From Dolomedes plantarius (taxonomy: Eukaryota > Arthropoda > Arachnida > Araneae > Dolomedidae), in NCBI GenBank assembly GCA_907164885.2, contig OU015501.1, positions 20,300,631 through 20,364,630 of the forward strand: 64,000 bases of DNA. The letters are read 5' to 3'. Positions 24,350 through 33,449 of the stretch are shown here, in pieces. The translations under genes and the position numbers were made by a program. The notes under the pieces are model-generated. The model was not told where the DNA came from and did not search any database. It was given only the letters and a program-made list of their open reading frames with translations. Position 1 is the first letter of the stretch; each line of letters starts with the position of its first letter.

Positions 24350-25110
24350 AGAGAACTGGGTGACTTTTTGAACTGCCTGGATAGGATCGCCATCCCAAAG
24401 AACTTGTTGACTGACTGCCTGCTGGCGTGCTTCACCAAGCGCGTTGTAAACAGTCTTGCCTTCGCTTCCTCACTCTGAGTGCATCGCGGGTGCGTCTAAC
24501 TAGCGCATGACTGCTGGCTGTCACCGACTGGCTTCACACGACTGCTCACCGACTAACCATCGAACTCAACGTCGAACTGACTACCGAACCACACTCGACA
24601 ACTACTACAGAGCTGGCTAGCTGCTGCGGCTTATATACTCGACCGGTGTGTGTGTCTCCGTCTGGTGGCGCGCCCGGCTGCGGAAATATGCAGATATTTG
24701 CATGAGGTTTAAGTTACGGTTAAAGTGTCTGTCATCACGAAGGTGTACGTCACTGGGTTGGAGATTGCGTCATAGCTATGGATGGGTGACGCAACGACGG
24801 TATTGGTGACGTCAAACATACGGCTCACTAAGTAAACATGGCTTGGGGAAAAACGGCTCTTTTTCCTAACACCCGATCCTTGTATTTATAGGCTCAGGGC
24901 ATAAACGAGTATTTTCCTGCAACCTGTCAAAAACCGCCCACAGCTACACGATGCCGGCGATGCGACGCGATTTCATGGGATGATGGGTTAAAACGTGTTA
25001 AAACAAAAACGAACAATGTAGTATTTCCCAACTGGTTGCGACGTGGAGTAGCGTTTTTAAAACCAATGTGGTTTCCAGTTATACTTGTAAAATGCATTTT
25101 TAACTCTTAA

Positions 25111-26017
25111 GGTGACTGCCTACGTTCGGAGCCAATTTTTTTAAAAAATTGTTTTTTTAAGGATTGTTTGGTCTCATATGGTAAAACAGCATTTAAAAAT
25201 AAAAAAATAAAAAAAAACTTTCCTGTAAATACCATACTTTTTTATAAATTGGTCAATTTGAAGTAATTTTTAATGAAATTTAGCTAAAACGCTTATCACT
25301 CTGAACAAAATTCTAATGCTACTATTTTAATTTCCTTCTCACACATGATACATATAACAGTTATCTTCAAAATGACCTACAATCTAAGAGAAATTTTGAA
25401 ATGGAAAAATAATACAGACAATTTTATGTTCCAATATGAAAATTTTCCCCAATTCGTCATTCCTTTCCTTATAAAAACAGCCCCAAACAAAAAACTATTT
25501 ATTATAAATCAATTATTGTACGTCATTTCATTAACAATAGCATCTAAAACATTTCCTGAAAATTTTATCAAATTATATGCATTATTATCTGAAATATCAT
25601 GATAACGGTAGAGATTTTTGCTAAAAAACATAATTCTGAGAAAAACGCCTTTAAAGTTGTTTGTCACTTCAATTTTGTATTAGACGATGTTTTTTAAAAT
25701 AGCTATAACTCTGCTTCTAATTGATGTAGAATGAAAATCTAAGCGGTTTTTGAAAAGAGAAAAGATTGAATTACATTATTCTTGCAAAAAATAAAATTGA
25801 CGAAAATGGTCAAAAAATGGTCGCATTTAAAGTTGTTTGTCACTTAAATTTTGTATTAGACGATGTTTTTTAAAATAGCTATAACTCTGCTTCTAATTGA
25901 CGTAGAATGAAAATCAAAACTGTTTTGAAAAGAGAAAAGATTGAATTACAAGATTCTTGCAAAAAATTAAATTGATCAAAATAGTCAAAAATGGCATTTT
26001 CAACGTAGGCAGTCACC
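25111..26017. mobile_element. TTAA-flanked element with 16-bp inverted ends
   Basis: GGTGACTGCCTACGTT at the left and its complement AACGTAGGCAGTCACC at the right, with TTAA on both sides (25107-25110, 26018-26021). TTAA duplications occur in piggyBac and Kolobok elements. The termini do not start CCC as piggyBac usually does, so a Kolobok-type MITE is possible. The interior holds a tandem duplication of about 173 bp (about 25650-25823 and 25824-25994, both with GTATTAGACGATGTTTTTTA). An 85-codon frame at 25345-25602 is unrecognised and likely chance. Confidence 0.7.
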
Positions 26018-27072
26018 TTAAGTAGTTACCTTGCATAACGATATTTTTATATTTATTATTTTACTAATAAATTAGTTAATTTTTTTTTTAACCGGGTGGC
26101 TGACTTGCCGTCCGTGTGCCCCGCACCCCTGGCACTCCCGAGTTGGAACGGCCCTGATTGCATTCATAGTCTAATTTGTAAAATAGACCCAGCAAGTTAT
26201 TTTTACCTTTTGAAATTGAAATTGAAATTGAGTATTATATAGCAATTTACTAGCATTTTCTAGCTACTTGTTTTCTCTTCACTCCTTGTTTTCTTTGCCA
26301 TTTTTTCCCTTTACCATAACATAGGACCTCTAACATGATGTTATAAATTAACAATGTCCTCTCTGTGTAGTTTCATCTCCCACCTTGATCTGATAGTGTA
26401 ATTTGTTAAATACATCCAGCAAACTATTCACTCCTTGTTTTCTTTGCCATTTTTTCTGTTAGTTGAAACATAGGACCTCTAACATGATGTTATAAATTAA
26501 CAATGTCCTCTCTGTGTAGTTTCCTCTCCCACCTTGCTCTGATAGTGTAATTTGTTAAATACATCCAGCGAACTATTTTAATTTTTTGAAATTAAAGAGG
26601 GGTATATTATTACAATTTAAAAGTATTTACTTCATGCTTATTTTTTTCTCCCTTTTTCCTATGTATCATTTACGCAATACCAAGTTTTCAAAGATTTTGT
26701 TTTTCAAATTAATTTCTGTGTGTTCTTTTATCCTCCACCATTGCTTGTATGTTCTAACTTGTCAAATAGTCCCAGCAGGTTATTTTTCCTTTTGAAATTT
26801 AAAAGGAGTATTTTAATAAAAATTTTAAAGCATTTACTCCCTACTAATTTTTTCTACACTCCTTGTTTTATTTGCCTGTTTTCCCTGTATCATATAAGCA
26901 TTGACATCTTGTTACTGGTTTTGTGTTTCAAATTAGCAATGTTCTTTTTGTCTACTTATATCACCCACTATTGCTTCATGGTCTAATTTATTAAATAGAC
27001 CAAGGAGGTTATTTTAATGCCGGAGGAGCGTGGGGGTTAGGTTGTCGCTAAAGAAAATAGTCCAGTTCAAAG

Positions 27073-28109
27073 ATGAATTGTGAAGAGGAAAATATGGAAG
27101 ATATACGAGTGCTTACTAAGGACTTAGTAAGATTTAAGTATAGTAGCTTGAATAGTGCTATCAGCACACCCAAGTTACCGGTTGAAGTCAAGCGCCAAAT
27201 GAATAAGAACCTATCAGAGATTATTAACTCTATACAGGAACAGCAGAAAATTATTCAGTACCTTAAAGGACAGTTAAGTGTACATAAAAAGCAAGAGGAT
27301 AGGAGTTATGCGGAGGCGGTCGTAAAGCGACCTGCCGTGGTTAAGAAAGCTATGGTGAAAGCGAAAGCCGAGAATCTGAATGAGATTGAAATTACTCCTT
27401 TGAGTAAGCAGGATTCTGAAAAAACTAAAAGGGATTTGCAAGATAGGATTGATCCTGAAAAATTGAGGATTTGCATCACAAGATGCCGGAAAATAGGTGA
27501 AGGAAGAGTTTTGATCGGTACAGAAACCAAGCAGGACTTAACTGCTTTAGTTGCAGAATTTAATAATGATAATCTGAAAACATCTTATAAGGTGCATAAG
27601 CCCATTAAAAATAAACCTCTTGTTATCATCTTTGATATAACGGGGTCCTATGAGAAAGGAGAGTTAATACGAAAATTGTAAAACCAGCATGAAGAGCTCG
27701 CTACTGCGGACTTTGAAGTTGTGACCAAGTTTAAATCCAAAAATGGTGAAAATTGGGTTTTAAGTCTGGATGAAGCTACACTCAGGAAAATGGAAAAGCT
27801 TAAGAAAATCAAGATATGATGGGAACGTTTTGGCTGGAAAGAATATATAAACCAGTATTATGTTAAAAATGTTGGAAACTTGGATATGTAGCGAAGTATT
27901 GTCGTAATGATAAAATGTGCAAAATATGTGCTGAGAAGGCACATGATCCAGAGCCGTGCAAGAGAGGGATGGCGTGTGGGAACTGCATCAGTTACAGAGA
28001 AAAAACTGGGGTAAAGGCAGATACTGCACACATGCCGACTGATAAGAGCTGCAGCCGCTTTCGGGCCAAAATTAAGATGATCATAGAAAGGACAGATTAT
28101 GTTCCTTGA
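27073..28109 (+). pseudogene. LINE ORF1 (Gag-like) with three zinc knuckles
   Basis: Starts at ATG 27073. The first 202 residues include a coiled-coil-like Gln/Lys-rich segment (NKNLSEIINSIQEQQKIIQY) and an RNA-binding-like stretch (RICITRCRKIGEGRVLIGT). Then come a stop at 27679, another at 27817 and a frameshift near 27855-27861. After that the knuckles appear: C-x2-C in a KCWKLGYVAKYC context (with a stop inside at 27864), CKICAEKAHDPEPC, and CGNC with a distant His and Cys. This domain order is that of Jockey/R1-type ORF1 proteins that bind element RNA. The breaks make it a pseudogene. Confidence 0.75.
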
Positions 28110-28690
28110 GACCTTTGTTGGTGTTTGGCTCTTGACTATTTGACTTTTTGTTTGGCTTTGCATTGTTTGCTTAGCTTAATTATATTGTTTTAATTTCATA
28201 TGCTTGTCACTTTCTGTTGTCAGTACTAGCTGTACTGACCTGCTTTGTTGTTACTAATGCTTATGTTTGCTAATTGTTGCTTTGTTGTTATTAATGCTTA
28301 TGTTTGCTAATATGATTGTGTTATCATTTTGCTTTGCTAGCCTATACAGGTGGTATAGGACGTCTGAGAACTCGAGCGTAATTGATTGTAATAAAGCTGG
28401 AGGGTTATGTAGATGGCAGGTGGTGGCCTCGTTTATAGGACAGTAATTGAGGATTAATTGTTATAGCTATTGGCTCTTGGATGCACTGATTTGTCTGACC
28501 GTGAGCGAGCAGTATCAAGTGGCATTTGGACTGGAGGATTGATGTGCCCTGCGGATACCGGGGCCTGTTGGCTGTCCAGGTGTCCGGACCAGTGGATCTG
28601 ATGTCTTGTGGGGTTGCCGTCGTGGCAACCAGGAATCAGTAGTGAATCTTGGCTGATATGCGCAAGCAGGGGCAGCCGTCGTGGATTTCT
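28110..28690 (+). other. 3' region of the LINE copy
   Basis: Non-coding, GC-richer than its surroundings. It holds a ~35-bp tandem repeat (GTTGTTACTAATGCTTATGT at about 28248, repeated near 28282) and two copies of GCCGTCGTGG close to the end. It may be the native 3' UTR or sequence joined by deletion of ORF2. Confidence 0.45.
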
Positions 28691-29606
28691 AATACCTTAA
28701 TTGCTACTTGTTTTTTCTTTACGCCTTGTTTTCATCTCCTTTTTTCCCTTTTATCTTTTAAGCACCGTCTTTTGAGAGGTTTTCTGTCTCAAATTAGCAA
28801 TGTCCTCTGTATGAACTTTTAACCCCCACCATTGCTTATATTGTCTGGTTTGATAAGTAAACCGAGCAGGTTATTTAACATTTTGAAATTGAAAACTAGT
28901 ATTTTATAACAATTTAAAAGTATTTACTTGCAGCTTATTTTATTTAACTCCTTGTTTTCTTCATCTTCTTACCCTTTATGATATAAGCAATACCATTTTC
29001 TTAGAGGTTTTGTGTTGAAATTAGCAATGTCCTGTGTGTGTACTTTTATCCCCCACCATTGCTTGCATGGTCAAAATTGTTCAATAGACTCAGCAGGTTA
29101 TTTTAACCTTTGAAATTGAAAAGGTGTTTTTTATAACAATTTAAAAGGATTTACTTGCTACTTGTTTTTCTTTTCTCCATTTTTTCCATTTATCATTTAA
29201 GCTGTACCATGTTTTCAGAGGTTATGTGTTTCAAATTAGCAATGGCCTTTATGTGTACTTTCATTCCCCATCTTTCTTGTATGGTCTAATTTGTTACAGA
29301 GATCCACAGGCTATTTTACCCTTTGAAATTTCAGAGGAGTAATTTATTATAATTTAAAAGTATTTACTTGCTACTTATTCTTTCTTCCCTTCTTGTTTAC
29401 TTTGCCCTTTTTCCCATTTATCATAGCACTACCATCTTTGTTTAGAGGTTTTTTGTGTTTCAAATTAGCGATGTCCTCTCTGTGAACTTTTATCCTCCTA
29501 CCATTGCTTGTATGCTCTTATTTATTATACAGATCCAGCAGGCTATTTTAACCTTTTGAAATTGAAAAGGATTATTTTATAACAATTTAAAAACATCTAG
29601 TTTTAG

Positions 29607-31125
29607 TTTCCTTCTGAAATGTAATTTTTTTGTCACATTTTCTTTATAAAATTACATACTAGCACACACCAGCTGATTTCTACCAGTATAATAGAATGTT
29701 CTGGAATAATTATTTTATACAAGGAGCTTTAAATTGTGATAAACTAATAAAGAGTTTTGAATTTAAGATAAGTTTAGTGAAAGAAATGAAGTATCATTTA
29801 TGGATATGATTGGTATTGTAGGTATGATTGGATATGATTGGTATTGTAGGAGAAATTAAGGAAAAGGGTTTTAGAGTTATTCTGCTCAGTGCTTTGATGC
29901 AGAAATTAATATGAATTTAAAGCAATAACAATTATGGCACTTTATTTAAATATATCATTTCTATGGGTATGGAATATTTTGTAGCTTTATTTTTATTTTA
30001 GGAATTTATCATGTATTTAAATGCAAATATGCATTACTTTTACTCACCGTTTTTTAGTTTGATAGAAATTATGTATGACATAGGACAATTAATGGCTTGC
30101 AATTTTTTTGTTCATAATTTAACTGATAGAATTAAATTTTAAGTAATACTATTGTATTATATTATTTAAAAAGTAGCTGAAGAAACTATATGACATATTC
30201 TTTGTACAAACCAAACAGATATGTTGTATACCTTCAGAAATTTGTTATGTATTATTAAAATTTTTAATTTGGTTCTTGTAACAGTTAAATTTGTATTTTT
30301 CTCTCTTGTGGTTGTTTTATTCAAACAAGCTAACATATCTTTTTCAATGATAGACAAATGTTTTGCAATGTCTGCTAGTTGTATCCATAATAATTACTCT
30401 TTTGTATGAATTTCTTTGTATGATAGTTATGAGTATTCTAATATTTAAAAATAGATTCATGATTGTAAGTTTATGAAATAAAGAAATGTTATAAATTATT
30501 CAATAACTGTTTGATTTGCCCGGAAAAGTTTTTCTTTATCATTGGTGGATTTTTTAAATTTTTTGTACTGTATTCCCCTATAAGTTTTATTTGTATTCCC
30601 AAAAGAATTGAAATGAAAGCGTGTAATTATGTTTTTACAATAATGTACTATCTAGATATTACTAAATCTGGTTATAAGAGGCATTACTGAAGCTCTTAGT
30701 AACTAAGACTAGATGCTAATATTATAGTAAAAAAAAAAAACTGTAGTGTTAAACCCCCCTTTACTTAGCTTTAATGAGATTATAAACAAGCATCAATGTA
30801 ATTTGATATTTTCAAAAAAGATAAGTATGTGTAAAATTATGCCTCTTTGACAACTTCTAAAGAGCTGATTTTTATTTTCTTTACTTAATGATTGTATATT
30901 TGGGAAGAAAACCTTGAAATATTCACTCTGATCTACAGTGGACTCATCAGTCTATCTGATGAGTATACTCTATTTGCAACTGCCAAAACAGTTTTCTTCT
31001 TCAGGAGCAAAGCTAGAGTATGCTGCTACATTATACAAAGGCAGGCAAAATGGCTGGCCATTTTTACTTCCTTTCCCAATTTTTATAGGCATTTTGTCCT
31101 TATTTTAGATTATGCCAAATGGTAG
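29607..31125. other. Unidentified AT-rich DNA
   Basis: No supported gene. A short local duplication of TATGATTGGTATTGTAGG occurs near 29806-29850. Open frames around 30200-30400 and 30892-31125 show no recognisable motif. Confidence 0.4.
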
Positions 31126-31265
31126 GGGTGCTGTCAGTTGAATCAGTCTACAGATTAAAATGGGATGGATGTTTGTAGTCATTCAGAATTGATTTTAAGC
31201 TCTGTGTTTTAGTCGTTTTATGTCCCATGTTGCAATAGATGACTGTAGCACTTCTAACCAACAAA
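31126..31265 (+). repeat. Diverged SINE fragment
   Basis: GGATGGATGTTTGTAGTCAT, then TCAGAATTGATTTTAAG, then GACTGTAGCACTTC line up in order with the body and tail of the SINE at 32961-33135. Heavily diverged and without a recognisable tRNA head. Confidence 0.4.
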
Positions 31266-31744
31266 CTTGCTGTATTCATGAAGAAGAAAGCTGTTTTGGC
31301 TTTCAAAACCTGGAAATTATTTCTGTTAATCAGTGGATATTTTAGTTTTCCATCTTAACTGGGGTTACTAGTTTTGGTGCTTTATTTTCTATTGTATATT
31401 TGGTTAGAAACTTCCAATTCAGTGGTATTTTTTAGAGTTATTAGTATTATAATATATGAAAAGGCAAATACATGCATTTATAACAACACTTGCCTTTATA
31501 TATAATTACACTTATACACTTACACTTATTGGTAAAATTCTTAAAAATATTCTCTGAAAGGATATAACATTGATATTAAATTGGGAATTATAAAGAATTT
31601 CACTTAAATGGATAATTTTTTAGGTACTACAAAGCTAAATGAGACTCATCTTTTAAATATCAGTTATAATCATTTTTGTATTTGTATACCTAATCCTGTC
31701 TGTACATATAATATGATTTTAATTAGTTTTTTACAGGCATAAAT

Positions 31745-32670
31745 TTACTTACAAAAAATATTACAAATTTTACTGTAGAAGCTCAGTAGAGACTAGCATT
31801 TTGTTTTCTAATTGCATTACTTTTTGACTGCATGTAGGTTGTGTATTGTTTATTACTCTTGATTATTTATATTATATAGTATTAGTAATAATAAATTACT
31901 CTTATAATTATTAGTATTTTGTGTAATGAGGTTAGTTTATATTGGACAGGAAAACACAATTCATTTGTCTTGGTATGTAAAATCCATTGATTTATCTGCC
32001 TAAATTCTATCCTTTACATTCTCAGTGGAAATTCTGAGTTGAATTGTTCATTTACCTACAAAAGACATTACAAATTTTATTGTAGAAACTCAGTAGAGAC
32101 TAGCTTTTTTTTGAAATTGCATTACTTCTTGACTGCATGTAGGTTGTGTATTCTTTATTATATTTGATATATATTATTAATAATAATAAATTACTATTAT
32201 TATTATTATTAGTAGTATTTTGTACAATGAGGTTAGTTTATATTGGACAGGAAAGCATAATAATTCATTTGTCTTGGTATGCAAAATTCTATTAATTTAT
32301 CTGCCTAAAATCTAAACTTTACTTTCTCAATTGAAATTCTGAGTTAAATTATACATTTACCTAAAAAAAATATTGCAAATTTTATTGTAGAGACTCAGTA
32401 GAAACTAGCTTTTTTTCCCTTCTAATTGCATTTCTTTTTGACTGTATGTAAGTTGTGTATTGTTTATTACACTTGATTATTTATATTTTATATAGATTAA
32501 CGATAATAATAATAAAAAATTACTACTATTAGTAGTAGTATTTTGTGTAATGAGGTTAGTTATATTGGGCAGGAAAGCATAATAATTCATTTGTCTTGGT
32601 ATGCAAAATTCCATTAATTTATCTGCCTAAAATTTATACTTTACTTTCTGAATAGAAATTCTGAGTCAAA
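31745..32670 (+). repeat. Three-copy tandem repeat, ~300-bp unit
   Basis: Three consecutive units start near 31750, 32059 and 32358. Shared landmarks are TACAAATTTTACTGTAGAAG, CTCAGTAGAGACTAGC, TTGACTGCATGTAGGTTGTG, GTAATGAGGTTAGTTTATA and TCATTTGTCTTGGTATG. The middle of each unit has a variable ATT/AAT trinucleotide microsatellite. No coding capacity. Confidence 0.88.
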
Positions 32671-32960
32671 TAATATCTGTAGGGTTACAAGATATTAATA
32701 TTTATAATGATCATCTAATTAAGGATTTATATTTATAAATAAATGCATTCTGTCTCATTCATTGTGAGTTTTTAGTTGGAGGTAAGAAAAGAAAGAGATG
32801 TGTTTAAATGAAACTTTTTTTTTTTTTTTTTAGTTAGGTAAATATAACAATATGTGTGGAAATAGTATATGGTTTAGTTGTATTTCACTATGCAAATGTT
32901 TTCTTCTTTGCTTAAATATTCTTGAAATTGTTTGATAAATTGTTCTACCCTTATATTTAG

Positions 32961-33135
32961 GCCAGGTGAATGGCCACATGGCTAGGGTGTTGGCATTCAG
33001 TTCAGATCCTGTGGGTTTGAGTCCCACTGTTGGCATGGATGTGTGTAGATGTTCGGAATTGGCTTTAAAATGTAGGTCCTGGTCTAATTAGCCCTCATGT
33101 AGCAAAAAGTTGACCGTAGCACTCCAAACATAACC
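32961..33135 (+). repeat. tRNA-derived SINE
   Basis: Head with an A-box-like CATGGCTAGGGTGTTGGCA and a B box GGGTTTGAGTCCC (33013-33025), then a body with GGATGTGTGTAGATGTTCGG and a tail CTGGTCTAATTAGCCCTC. The tail matches the fragments at 5730-5815 and 31126-31265. Its body differs from the SINE at 14129, so it is a second SINE family. Confidence 0.75.
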
Positions 33136-33139
33136 CATA

Positions 33140-33449
33140 TATTTAAATGAATTATGCTTACTACTGTAGAATTATAAAATTTCATTATTTTGTTATTCTC
33201 ATATAGTTGAAATAGTTTTAATTGTTCTGAGACATTTAAATACATTTCATCTGATAAAACTGAAGCCTACCAAACCAAATCCTTACATTTTAAATGAATT
33301 ATGCTTACTAATGTAGAATTTAAAATTTTATTATTTTTGTTATTCTCATATAGTTGAGATAGTTTTAATTGTTGAACAAGAGAATTAAAACTATCCATCT
33401 GTTATGAGACATTTAAATACATTTCATCTGATAAAACTGAAGCCTACCA
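33140..33449 (+). repeat. Direct duplication of ~130-160 bp
   Basis: Copies at about 33143-33273 and 33291-33449 share TTAAATGAATTATGCTTACT, GTTATTCTCATATAGTTGA and CTGATAAAACTGAAGCCTAC. The second copy has an extra ~30 bp that can fold back on itself (TAGTTTTAATTG...AATTAAAACTA). The duplication begins directly after the SINE tail. Confidence 0.85.

Larger units (their letters stand above)
22763..24871 (-). mobile_element. Probable solo LTR, itself interrupted
   Basis: Starts TGTTAGGGAA and ends TTCCTAACA, inverted TG...CA ends, flanked by CCCGG (22758-22762) and CCCGA (24872-24876), a 5-bp duplication with one change. On the minus strand there is a TATATAAG-type TATA box near 24632-24638 and an AATAAA at 23175-23180, in the right order for a minus-strand LTR promoter and polyadenylation site. 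The GC-rich body is unlike the hAT interior. Its 2.1 kb includes a 180-bp MITE and an inverted pair of satellite fragments of about 950 bp, leaving about 1 kb of LTR. It could instead be a different element with similar ends. Confidence 0.5.
21356..26156 (-). mobile_element. hAT transposon inserted in the satellite array
   Basis: Terminal inverted repeats CAGGGCCGTTCC and GGAACGGCCCTG bound 4801 bp. The flanks ATTGCACT (21348-21355) and ATTGCATT (26157-26164) are an 8-bp target duplication with one change, diagnostic of the hAT superfamily. The satellite unit resumes in register on the right. The minus strand holds a decayed C-terminal transposase (21623-22290). The interior has since received an LTR (22763-24871) with its own insertions and a TTAA-flanked element (25111-26017). 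Without these, about 1.8 kb of hAT sequence remains, so much of the transposase gene is lost. Confidence 0.88.
27018..28690 (+). mobile_element. ORF1-only non-LTR retrotransposon copy
   Basis: A 1.7-kb insertion between satellite sequence on both sides. It has a short 5' leader, an ORF1-like reading frame (27073-28109) and a long, GC-richer 3' region, but no reverse transcriptase or endonuclease reading frame. A ~48-bp part of the satellite unit is missing at the join. There is no poly(A) tail at the right edge. It could be an internally deleted LINE or a lineage that lives as Gag-only half-LINE, as HeT-A and HAL1 are known to do. No clear target duplication was seen. Confidence 0.65.
15940..29606 (+). 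repeat. Array of about 29 diverged ~230-bp satellite units
   Basis: A unit of about 230 bp recurs head to tail. Its landmarks, in order, are GAAATTGAAAAGGAGTATTT, then TTTAAAAGCATTTACTTGCT, a pyrimidine-rich stretch, TTTATCATATAAGCAATA, AGAGGTTTTGTGTTTCAAAT, TAGCAATGTTC, and TGGTCTAATTTGTTAAATAG. Units differ from each other by many substitutions and small indels, so the array is old. Array parts: 15940-20934, 21121-21355, 26157-27017 and 28691-29606; the gaps are a MITE, a hAT element and a LINE. A local ~150-bp duplication lies at 26280-26540. Both edges fade gradually. There is no coding periodicity: hydrophobic open frames in it come from T-rich DNA. Confidence 0.9.

Noticed and set aside
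23390..24350. Two near-identical 63-residue frames on opposite strands
   Set aside because: They are simply the two arms of the inverted DNA repeat read in the same sense, not a gene pair.
15940..29606. Many 60-90-residue hydrophobic Phe/Leu-rich open frames across the satellite array
   Set aside because: They follow T-rich DNA in the repeat unit, start at different places in each unit and show no conserved protein pattern.
15940..29606. CRISPR-like regular repeat spacing
   Set aside because: Units are ~230 bp, diverged throughout and without unique spacers, in eukaryotic DNA.
32976..33030. Possible second tRNA gene
   Set aside because: Same reasoning: SINE head with a body and tail shared by other copies in the window.
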